From assembly GCF_039062465.1 (NCBI RefSeq), contig NZ_JBCLNF010000002.1, forward strand, positions 1 through 64,000: a DNA stretch of 64,000 nucleotides, given 5' to 3'. This DNA is from Parolsenella sp958406235. GTDB taxonomy: Bacteria; Actinomycetota; Coriobacteriia; Coriobacteriales; Atopobiaceae. Both the position numbers and the translations under genes were made by a program. This document shows, piece by piece, positions 41,172 to 48,711 of the stretch. The notes under the pieces were generated by a model. It did not search any database and had not been told where the DNA came from. It saw only the letters and a program-made list of their open reading frames with translations. Every line of letters starts with the position of its first letter. The stretch's first letter is position 1.

Positions 41172-42263
41172 CTACGCGGCGACGCCCAGACCGGGCACCG
41201 CTGCGGCCAAGGCGCGGTAGGCGGCGCCGGCATCGGGATAGCGGCAAGACGGCGAGACGGACGTGCCGCGGTGCAGGAAGCAGCCGAGCGGCGAGTCGTC
41301 GGACGCGGGAACACCGGCCTCCCCATAGAGCAGGCGCGCTCCGATGGCGCAGGCCGAATACACGTCTGAGGCAGGCGACCACGGCCCGTAGCTCGCGGAC
41401 TCCGGCGGCTCGAACCCGAGGCTGATGATCTTCTCGCGATGAAGGCCCCGTTCGCACTCCTCAGCCAGCGCCGCGCACCCGAAGTCGACGACACGCACGC
41501 GGCCATCCGGCGCGACGATGACGTTGCGGGGGTGGAGGTCTCGGTGGATCCATCCCGCGCCATGGACGAGCGAGAGGGCGAAGAGCAGCTGCGCGAGAAG
41601 GGCGATGGCGTCGAGACTCTCGAGACGGCACTCGCCCGCTTCGACCCGCCCGAGATAGCAGGCGAGGCTCTCGCCCTCGACGTACTCCTCGCGAAGGCAC
41701 AGGGCCTCGCCTCCCGACGCGTGTCCATCGCGCACGCGCTCCAAGCCGTATTCCCGCGGGAAGAACCCAGCGGGAGCGAGGAGACCAAGCACGCGATGCT
41801 CCACGAGCAAGCGTTCCTCGGCGGCGGGCGTGAGCGCCAGCTTGCCGACACGCTCCCCCATGCGCACGAGGCGCGTCTCCGCGCTAGCCCCCGGCGACGG
41901 GTAGATCTGCTCGAGCGGAGGGGCGGAGGCGTCGGGCCAGGCGGCCGCCCCGGGGCGGGGCAGGGAGACGTCACGACGGCGCAGGCGCAAGTCGAGGCGC
42001 GTTGCCGCGCGAGCGAGCGCTTGGGCGGCACACGTCGCCATTCGCGGCAGCCCGCGGACGAGGCACGCCAGCTCGCGGGCGAACTCCCAGGTAGAATGTG
42101 CAAGATCCCGGGCCAGCGCCCGGGCCGCGCGCGCCAGTCCTCGGGCGAGCAGCAAGGCCACGCGCGCCAGCTTGCGCGCGATGTTGGGAACTGCCACGCA
42201 GGCGACCCACACGAACGTTCTCAGCAGAACTCTCAGAAACCTTCCCAGCAGTGCCCCAACCAT
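41172..42263 (-). CDS. Ser/Thr protein kinase with basic hydrophobic N-terminus
   Basis: The 363-aa protein has an N-terminal 110 residues rich in Leu, Ala and Arg (FLRVLLRTFVWVACVAVPNIA and LARGLARAARALARDLA) that may sit on or in the membrane. A compact kinase domain follows, with the catalytic loop HRDLHPRNVIV and the metal motif VVDFG. The N-lobe is short and its ATP Lys is not obvious. The ATG at 42263 has AGGGGG six bases upstream. It heads the minus-strand unit kinase - vWA - PP2C - kinase - transglutaminase and is divergent from the FHA gene. Confidence 0.83.
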   Translation of the reverse strand: MVGALLGRFLRVLLRTFVWVACVAVPNIARKLARVALLLARGLARAARALARDLAHSTWEFARELACLVRGLPRMATCAAQALARAATRLDLRLRRRDVSLPRPGAAAWPDASAPPLEQIYPSPGASAETRLVRMGERVGKLALTPAAEERLLVEHRVLGLLAPAGFFPREYGLERVRDGHASGGEALCLREEYVEGESLACYLGRVEAGECRLESLDAIALLAQLLFALSLVHGAGWIHRDLHPRNVIVAPDGRVRVVDFGCAALAEECERGLHREKIISLGFEPPESASYGPWSPASDVYSACAIGARLLYGEAGVPASDDSPLGCFLHRGTSVSPSCRYPDAGAAYRALAAAVPGLGVAA

Positions 42264-42426
42264 GGCCAACCCCCTGTCAACAGCTGCGTCGCGGGGTGCC
42301 GACGCAGGCACCCCTCCTCAAGGCGAGGCTATCCAAGGCATCTCGAATGCGCAGGAGCTTTTCAGCTGACTCCACCCGCGGGGAACGCGCGGCCTCTGAT
42401 AGACTCGCGGCAGCAAAGGAGGACCC

Positions 42427-44034
42427 ATGCCCAAGCTCAAGAAGCTCCCCGAAAACGCCTACGAGACCCTCTGCGCAGAACTCGCCCGCGCCACCACGAC
42501 ACCCTTCGGCGCGTGGTGCGCGCTCGGCGGCCGCGAGGCGGTCGGCTATGCCACGCACATGAACTTCTCGCAGGCGGCCGAGGGCTGCGAGCGCATCGGG
42601 GTCGCCATCTTCGACGAGCTTGCCTCCTACCTGCGCACACGCGCGAATGAGGCCGGCGTACGATGGCTCCTCACCACAGGCGACGCGGATATCGAGGCCA
42701 AGGCGCTGCGCGATCCGCACGCGATCGGCCTGCTCTGCCTCGACCACGGCAGGGACCACGCGGCGACGCAGCTCGCCGGAGACGTGGGCGACCTCCTGAC
42801 CCAGTACGCCATCCTCGAGACCGAGGGGCATCTCCTTTCCCGCATGGGAGCGTCCTCCTCCATCGCAAGCTTCTCCCCCATCGAGAAGAACCGCTCGTTT
42901 GCCAGCACGGGCGCGAAGATCGGCCAGCTCATGGGCTATGTGGGCTATAGCGAGAAGGACGCCGAGCTACCGCTGGCCAACCCCAGCGGCTCGATTCCGT
43001 CCTCGCCGAAGGAGGAAGGCCCCTCATCGCCGCGATACGTCCAGTACCGTGCGAGGCGGGTACTCTTTCAGGCGGTGGAGACGCGTCTAGACATCGTCCA
43101 CGCCTCCGCCACGCTCAAGGATCGCACGGCAACGCCCGTCGCCTGGCGCTGGGGCTTCGCTCAGGGCAACCGCACAGACGCCCGCGAGCGCCTAGGGCTG
43201 GTTGGCCACGAGCATGCCAAGTGGATCGCCTCCGGCCACGTCCTGGCATCTTGGTTTTCCGAGACGTGCGGGCGGGGCTGCACTCCCTCCGACCTCGCGA
43301 GCGAGGCCCAGCGAATCGTCGACGCCGTGGCAAGCCAATGCGAGCGCGACGGCTCGGCACAAGCCGCCCGCGAGCTGGCCTTCTTTGCCGATGCGCTCGG
43401 TCGCCGATGGGCAATCGCGCACGGCGGCGCGAAAGACGTGCCCGCACCCACGAACGCCGTGGTCAACGAGCTTCTGACTCCGCTCTTCGCGAGCCTGCTC
43501 TGTTGCGTGGCGCTTCGCTCGGGTATTGCCTCCTCAGGCTTCGACGCCGTCGTGGTGGAGGCGGGCCTAGGCACGCTGCCCGCGCCAGGAACCCCAGGTG
43601 GCAGTCCCCTCGAACCGAAGGCCCCCGCGAGGAAGGCAGAGTACGTCACCCTTCGCGTTTCGAGGATTCCCGTTACGGAGCGGGGCAGCGGGCGCGCGGC
43701 GTCGGTCGAAAGCCACGCGTTCGAGCTTGGCACCGTCGTGCGCATCGGGCGCGCGCCGAGCTACGCCGACACGCAGGCCCTTCTCGGTGGGACGACGGCG
43801 GGCGATACGCCCGCGGCGGTCGCCGACCTCGCGCTGCCAGACCCCGCGGTCTCGCGCCTCGCGCTGGTGCTGCGCACGGAGGACGCGCTTGAGCTCGAGG
43901 TCCTCAACCAGAACACCTACCTGCGCGGAAGCCAGCAGGAAAAGGGAGCCGCGCTCCAGCTCGAGCCGGGCGACGCCGTCACCGTGATCGGAAGCGAGGT
44001 CGACTTCGTGATCGAAGTCGCACAGCTGGGCTAG
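42427..44034 (+). CDS. FHA-domain protein
   Basis: The 535-aa protein has a C-terminal FHA-like domain at about 430-535, with VVRIGRAPSYAD (the conserved Arg), DPAVSRLALVL (Ser kept, the usual His replaced by Leu) and LNQNTYLRG (the conserved Asn). FHA domains bind phosphothreonine. The first 420 residues match no family I know; they contain conserved-looking WRWGFAQGNRTDARERLG and are probably helical. AAGGAGG precedes the ATG at 42427. The gene runs opposite to the kinases on both sides. It is a likely reader of the phosphorylation made by them. The last ten bases with the stop codon are repeated twice downstream. Confidence 0.78.
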   Translation: MPKLKKLPENAYETLCAELARATTTPFGAWCALGGREAVGYATHMNFSQAAEGCERIGVAIFDELASYLRTRANEAGVRWLLTTGDADIEAKALRDPHAIGLLCLDHGRDHAATQLAGDVGDLLTQYAILETEGHLLSRMGASSSIASFSPIEKNRSFASTGAKIGQLMGYVGYSEKDAELPLANPSGSIPSSPKEEGPSSPRYVQYRARRVLFQAVETRLDIVHASATLKDRTATPVAWRWGFAQGNRTDARERLGLVGHEHAKWIASGHVLASWFSETCGRGCTPSDLASEAQRIVDAVASQCERDGSAQAARELAFFADALGRRWAIAHGGAKDVPAPTNAVVNELLTPLFASLLCCVALRSGIASSGFDAVVVEAGLGTLPAPGTPGGSPLEPKAPARKAEYVTLRVSRIPVTERGSGRAASVESHAFELGTVVRIGRAPSYADTQALLGGTTAGDTPAAVADLALPDPAVSRLALVLRTEDALELEVLNQNTYLRGSQQEKGAALQLEPGDAVTVIGSEVDFVIEVAQLG

Positions 44035-44065
44035 GGCATGCTGGGCTAGAGACAAGCTGGATTAG
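44025..44065 (+). repeat. Triplicated 3' end of the FHA gene
   Basis: GCTGGGCTAG, the last codons and stop (44025-44034), recurs at 44040-44049 and, as GCTGGATTAG, at 44056-44065, with 15-16 bp periods. Confidence 0.85.
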
Positions 44066-44110
44066 GAGCATGGCGTAGGAGCCTCGCGCCGTCTCGGACG
44101 CGCGGCTAAG

Positions 44111-44183
44111 CAGGGCTTGCCACGCCCGCCCGAGTTTGCTCGCGTAACAGGGCTTGTTACGCCCGCCCGAGTTTGCTCGCGTA
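44111..44183 (-). repeat. Tandem duplication of the membrane kinase 3' end
   Basis: A 36-bp unit at 44148-44183 holds the last codons (ASKLGRA), the stop codon and the bases after it. It is repeated at 44111-44146 with 34 of 36 bases identical (period 37). The second copy lies after the functional stop. Confidence 0.95.
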
Positions 44184-47100
44184 GAACTCATCAGCCGCGG
44201 CATCCGCAGAGAGGCGCTCCTCGAGCCCGTCTTCTCCGCCATACGACACGAACGCGACTTCCACGGCAGGTTTTTCCCCGTTCCAAAGAGAGCGTTGCTT
44301 GCGGAACCTGATCATCCCCGCGGGCTCCGTGTCTGTGCCGCCGAAATAGAACGACAGGGTCTCGAACGGGCCAGACTCGAAATCCATGCGCTCGTACGTC
44401 GCGCGCGCCGCATCGAGCGCGTCCGCGGCAAGGGAAGCGGACGCGTCTGAGCCACGCGAGTCATCAAGCTGCAGGTACATGAGCAAACCACTGGCATCGT
44501 AGGGGTCCGTGCCAACCGTCGTGGCGGGGTTTACCGCCTTTGCGGCGGCCCGGGCCTCAGAAACGGGGCCCTCGGTCGCGCGGGCGGAGCCAGGCCACGA
44601 GAGATCCGCCTTGCCGCTGTAGACGACGATGGCGCTCGGTCCGTCCGTCTCGAAAACGGACGCAATGAGGCGAGGCAGCCAGGCGCCGGCCTCGTCTATC
44701 TCGGCATTTGTGACACATGTCTGGTCCAGGACGACCTTCCCATTCGAGCTCGCGTCGACCCAGCCGCGCATGAGCGGGATGCCCGCCACCTCGGCGTACA
44801 CCCACACGCCCAGCGAGTCCGCCGCGGCACGAGACGCCTGCGCGACCGCGCCGCCATCAGAGCCGCCCGAGATGCACAGGGACACACGGCCGTCCTGTTC
44901 CACAACCTCGACTTTCTCGGAGGTAAGCGAGCGCTTCTCCATCCCCCATGAGAGCGCGATCGAACGTCCCTGCACGAGCGCCTCCGCCGCGAGCGCGTCG
45001 AATCCCTCCGGGGCGAGCTTCACGGCGATGCCCTCGCCGTCTCCCACCGTTCCGAGGGCGTACGGAACTCCCATGGCCTCGCAGCGTTCGACGAGCATCG
45101 TGCGAGCGTCGAGGGCCTCTCCCTCGGTAAGGCCATCCGCGGTACTTGCCTCAACCACCCATGCGTCCCCGGGCTCTACGCCCGTCTCCGCCACCCGGTT
45201 CTGGCTCGACGCATCTGGCTCGTCCCAGTTGACGTTGGGGACAGCCTCGCAACTGAATGAGGCCGGGTACTCTTCGGTAGCGAGCGCCGCCGCGAGCATC
45301 TTTGCCTCGGGTTCCATGGGCGCGAGCATCGAAGAGACGGCGTAGGAGCCGCTGGCCAGGCGCACCGTCGAGGTAGTGGACCACGAGCTGCTCTCGAGGT
45401 CGAACGCGAAGACGGCATGGTCGAACCAGTCCCCACACGCCTCCTCAAGCCTGCGCTCGCCCTCGTCCGTAAGCGTCAGACGCACGTAAGCGGCGAAATC
45501 ATCCTTGAGGTAGTTGGCGGATTCGAGGCCGTCGACGCGTCCCGTGCAAGCCTCGGCGGAGGCAATCTCGCTTCGATAGACGCGCACGCGCGGGGCGGTG
45601 CCGTCAAAGACCGCGTCCTCGTTCGAGTCATCCACGAGGTAGAGCGCGAGCGGGTTTGCGAGAAGGCTCTTCGCATCGCCCTCAAGCCACGCGGCGAGCT
45701 TCTCCGCCGTGACGTCGTCGTCAGCGATGGCGCCCTCGAGCTCGGCCGCATCCGCAAGGGGGCTCGCCAGGGAAACGGAGATGCCGTCAGAGGAGTCGAG
45801 CAGCGCCGCGGACGCTCCCTCCACGCTCGAAAGACGCGCCTGGACGAGGTCCGCGGTGTCTTTGAGCTGGGAGATCGCGAGAAACTCAGAGCGAGGATAA
45901 AGCACGAGCGTCTGCGCGCTCGAGCTGGCAGGCGCACCCGCAACGGGCAACCACGCCGGAACGCTCGCATAGACGGTCACGGCGAGCGCCACCGCAACGG
46001 TCACGAGCATCGCCACCTTGAGCGGGAGCGGCACCGCGGGCGTGCGGCGCGTCTTCCCCAGAACCCCACGGAGGCGCGAGGGACGCCCAGCGCCCGGATG
46101 CTCCGCCGACGGTGCATCCGGCTCCCCGGCGCGCGAACGCCCAGCGGGGACAGCGCGCGGCCGGGCGCCTCGCCCGTCCTCTCGCTGCTCGGCTGCGTCT
46201 GTGGTCTCCTCCTCAACGAGGGGCGTTGGGGCCACGGTTACCGCCCCAGGGTCGACCCGCCCGGCGGGCGCCGCACCCGATGCGCGCCTAGCCTCGATCG
46301 CCTCCTCCTCGGAAATGCCGAGCCTCTCCGCGAGGCGCACAAGGTCAAAGCGGCCGCCGAGCTTGCCCACGCCCGGTTCCGTGCAACGCGCGATCAGGGT
46401 GTCGAGCTCGCGGTCCTCCTCGGTCGTCACGAACTCAGAGGGGAGATGGATGGCCGAGCGCATCTTGAGATCGCACAGCGCCTGTCTGCCCTCTCGGCCC
46501 AGACCAAGCCTGGCGATGGCATCTTCCACCTGCCGGCGCAGGGCCCATTCGCCCGTGCGCAGGTAGTACAGGAGGCAACCAACCGAATACGTATCGGTAT
46601 AGCTGCTGTTTCTGAGCGGACGACTACCCTCCGGGCGCTGGTCGAACATCTCCGGGGCGCCCACGAAGGGCGTCGTCGAGCGCTCGAGGGGATTCGTCGC
46701 CGTGACGTCCGGATCATCGGACTCGACGCCCTGGCCAAAGTCGATAAGGACGGCTCGCGAAATCGAACCCGAGTCATCAAGAACAAAGCGGACATTGCCC
46801 GCGCTCACGTCGCGGTGTGAAACCGTCGAGAGATAGCGTGCGTCGGAGCGCGACTCCACCGAGCAGCAAAGGAGCGCCAACACAAGGTGACGGGCCACGC
46901 CGAGTGCGTCGGCGCTCGCCACGCTACCCCTCTCATCCGAGATAAGCGCGCGGAGGCCAAAGAGGTCAGCCCCCTCGACGTACTCCATCGCGATGGCGGG
47001 CGTAGCCGCGGAATGATGCCCGCCGTCAACGGCACACGACAGCGCGGCGGCCGCAGTGGCAGGCCCATCGCCCTCGCAGACACCAAGCGCATAGACAAGC

Positions 47101-47342
47101 GGAGCATGTCCCGCAGCGCCCCCAAGCTCGGCAAGCAGACGATACTCGTCGCGCGCCCGCTGTTCACAGACGGCATTGCTGCGCAAGACCTTAACGAGGA
47201 GCTTCTTGCCCGAGGCGTCGGTGAGATGGGCCGTGGCGCTAGAGCCGAAGGCGACAACGTCGCCCAGACACAGTGAGTCCGCGACGGCAAGCGGGTTGCA
47301 CGCCACGCGCTCGTTAACTTCGGTTGCGACGAATCGCGACAA
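44157..47342 (-). CDS. Membrane-anchored Ser/Thr protein kinase with large extracytoplasmic region
   Basis: The 1061-aa protein begins with a kinase domain (about 25-340). The ATP Lys is in LLVKVLR, the catalytic loop is SHRDVSAGNVRF and the metal motif is LIDFGQG, with APEMF at the end of the activation segment. A Pro/Arg-rich juxtamembrane stretch (about 360-425) precedes one membrane helix (VAMLVTVAVALAVTVYA, about 440-460). The remaining 600 residues would lie outside and contain two or more SecDF P1-like or unknown repeats; I recognise no family. The start at the TTG 47342 is weakly supported (GGAGG about 10 bases upstream). It probably senses an external signal. Its 3' end is duplicated. 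Confidence 0.82.
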   Translation of the reverse strand: MSRFVATEVNERVACNPLAVADSLCLGDVVAFGSSATAHLTDASGKKLLVKVLRSNAVCEQRARDEYRLLAELGGAAGHAPLVYALGVCEGDGPATAAAALSCAVDGGHHSAATPAIAMEYVEGADLFGLRALISDERGSVASADALGVARHLVLALLCCSVESRSDARYLSTVSHRDVSAGNVRFVLDDSGSISRAVLIDFGQGVESDDPDVTATNPLERSTTPFVGAPEMFDQRPEGSRPLRNSSYTDTYSVGCLLYYLRTGEWALRRQVEDAIARLGLGREGRQALCDLKMRSAIHLPSEFVTTEEDRELDTLIARCTEPGVGKLGGRFDLVRLAERLGISEEEAIEARRASGAAPAGRVDPGAVTVAPTPLVEEETTDAAEQREDGRGARPRAVPAGRSRAGEPDAPSAEHPGAGRPSRLRGVLGKTRRTPAVPLPLKVAMLVTVAVALAVTVYASVPAWLPVAGAPASSSAQTLVLYPRSEFLAISQLKDTADLVQARLSSVEGASAALLDSSDGISVSLASPLADAAELEGAIADDDVTAEKLAAWLEGDAKSLLANPLALYLVDDSNEDAVFDGTAPRVRVYRSEIASAEACTGRVDGLESANYLKDDFAAYVRLTLTDEGERRLEEACGDWFDHAVFAFDLESSSWSTTSTVRLASGSYAVSSMLAPMEPEAKMLAAALATEEYPASFSCEAVPNVNWDEPDASSQNRVAETGVEPGDAWVVEASTADGLTEGEALDARTMLVERCEAMGVPYALGTVGDGEGIAVKLAPEGFDALAAEALVQGRSIALSWGMEKRSLTSEKVEVVEQDGRVSLCISGGSDGGAVAQASRAAADSLGVWVYAEVAGIPLMRGWVDASSNGKVVLDQTCVTNAEIDEAGAWLPRLIASVFETDGPSAIVVYSGKADLSWPGSARATEGPVSEARAAAKAVNPATTVGTDPYDASGLLMYLQLDDSRGSDASASLAADALDAARATYERMDFESGPFETLSFYFGGTDTEPAGMIRFRKQRSLWNGEKPAVEVAFVSYGGEDGLEERLSADAAADEFYASKLGRA

Positions 47343-47455
47343 GCCCCGGCCCTCCTCCGCAGCCCATTACCGCATGTAAGGTACCACACGCACGCACGGG
47401 CGGGGCCTAGCCGAACAGCCACCAACCTCTCTCGCCGTCAACTCCTCCAAGCGGT

Positions 47456-47461
47456 TATCAT
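47456..47461 (+). promoter_or_regulatory. Candidate -10 hexamer of the HAD gene
   Basis: TATCAT lies 35 bp upstream of the chosen HAD start codon. If used, the alternative ATG at 47460 would lie inside the promoter. Confidence 0.3.
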
Positions 47462-47495
47462 GTGCGCGACGGCACGCGCGAAACGGGGGCAACGC

Positions 47496-48356
47496 ATGAC
47501 ACTCACAGAACAAGAGCTGGCCGAGAAGGCCAAGGACATCAGGCTGTTCGCCTTCGACCTTGACGGCACCCTGATGAGAGACGACAAGAGCGTCTCGGAA
47601 CGCACGCAGAACGCGATTCGCAAGCTTCTCGCCCGCGGCATCGAGGCCGTCCCCGCCACGGGTCGCGCCTGGCAGGGCCTTCCCATGCCCGAGATCGGCA
47701 TGGATGGCTTCCACTACCTCGTAGCCGCCTGCGGAGCCATCATCCGAGACCTGCGCACGGGCGAGTTCTTCTGTCGCAAGACCATCGACGCGGGGACCGC
47801 GGCCGACCTCCTTCGCACCTTCATGAAGCCGGGCATCTCCGCCTATGTCTGCATCGACGACGAGCCCGGCACGCGTTATGGCTGCGCCGTGAACCGCGAG
47901 GAGTTCGATCGCGTCGCCGCCACGTTTACCCCGCGTAACGGCTATGACGGCGCGGCGGATATCGCCGATAGGGTCGAACGGCTGGGCAAAGGCGTGCTCA
48001 AAGTTGGCATCAACTTCATCGACCCGTGGCGCGAGGAGGACTTCCTCTCGCTCCCCGCGAACTCCGGCCTCACGGTAAACCCCGCCGCAGTGAACAACAT
48101 CGAGTGGGACGCCTTCGGCGTGAGCAAGGCGCGCGGTCTCGAGGAGCTCGCCCATCACCTGGGCTTTGGCCTCGAGCAGGTGTGCACCATTGGCGACTCC
48201 GGCAACGATGTCGAGATGCTCGAGGCGGCGGGCCTGGGCATCGCCATGGGAAACGCCTCGGACGTCGCCCGCAACGCAGCGGACTTCACGCTCGACCTCA
48301 CGAACGAGCAGGACGGCCTCGCCGACTTCGTGGAACGCTTCCTCCTCGGCAAGTAA
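47496..48356 (+). CDS. Cof-type HAD-superfamily phosphatase
   Basis: The 286-aa protein is a type IIB HAD hydrolase. Motif I FAFDLDGTL (nucleophile and acid Asp) is near residue 20, motif II is in VPATGRAW, motif III Lys is in KVGINF or VSKARG, and motif IV is TIGDSGNDVEML. Cof-type enzymes remove phosphate from sugar phosphates, flavin precursors or PLP. The ATG at 47496 has GGGGG; an in-frame ATG at 47460 is less likely because it overlaps a -10-like element. It stands between the membrane kinase and tRNA-Gln. Confidence 0.9.
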   Translation: MTLTEQELAEKAKDIRLFAFDLDGTLMRDDKSVSERTQNAIRKLLARGIEAVPATGRAWQGLPMPEIGMDGFHYLVAACGAIIRDLRTGEFFCRKTIDAGTAADLLRTFMKPGISAYVCIDDEPGTRYGCAVNREEFDRVAATFTPRNGYDGAADIADRVERLGKGVLKVGINFIDPWREEDFLSLPANSGLTVNPAAVNNIEWDAFGVSKARGLEELAHHLGFGLEQVCTIGDSGNDVEMLEAAGLGIAMGNASDVARNAADFTLDLTNEQDGLADFVERFLLGK

Positions 48357-48458
48357 CCGGAGGCGGCTGCACGCCCCGGGCAAGTAGCCCACGGGGCAAT
48401 CGCAGCCGCAGACGGCTCTTCGCACTCAACGTCGCCGCAAGCTGCTACACTTAACCGG

Positions 48459-48473
48459 CCAGCGTGTCGCTGG
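48459..48473 (+). repeat. Hairpin overlapping the tRNA-Gln 5' end
   Basis: CCAGCG-TGT-CGCTGG overlaps the first three bases of tRNA-Gln. The same arms recur in the terminator after the tRNA (CCAGCG-ATG-CGCTGG). Confidence 0.8.
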
Positions 48474-48542
48474 GGTATCGTCCAGTGGTTAGGACCCGGG
48501 ATTTTGATTCCCGTTACCTAGGTTCGAATCCTAGTACCCCAG
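48471..48542 (+). tRNA. tRNA-Gln (anticodon TTG)
   Basis: The acceptor stem TGGGGTA (48471-48477) pairs with TACCCCA (48535-48541), with G as discriminator. The anticodon arm CGGGA-TTTTGAT-TCCCG places TTG at 34-36, reading CAA/CAG. The T arm has GGTTCGAATCC. The 3' CCA is not encoded. Confidence 0.96.
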
Positions 48543-48559
48543 CGATGCGCTGGTTTTTT
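48539..48559 (+). terminator. Terminator of tRNA-Gln
   Basis: CCAGCG (48539-48544) pairs with CGCTGG (48548-48553) followed by TTTTTT. The stem reuses the last bases of the tRNA. Confidence 0.85.
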
Positions 48560-48655
48560 GTTTCTATGCGGCACGGCGCCGCGAACGCGGCAGAAGGCGC
48601 GGTGCCTTCCTCATCCGCTCACGCAGCCCTTTCCGGACTCTCCACATCCGTGCGC

Positions 48656-48661
48656 TATCAT
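48656..48661 (+). promoter_or_regulatory. Candidate -10 hexamer of glmU
   Basis: TATCAT lies 51 bp upstream of the glmU start codon. No clear -35 element is seen. Confidence 0.35.
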
Positions 48662-48711
48662 GACGAGGTTCGCATCCCAAGGCGGATCCCGCCCCAACGG
48701 AAGGCAACTCC

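Noticed and set aside
40157..42103. A 648-aa reading that fuses the vWA protein to upstream residues
   Set aside because: The N-terminal 350 codons are an out-of-frame, Arg/Ser-rich shadow of the kinase gene. The ATG at 41053 has a strong ribosome site and begins the true protein.
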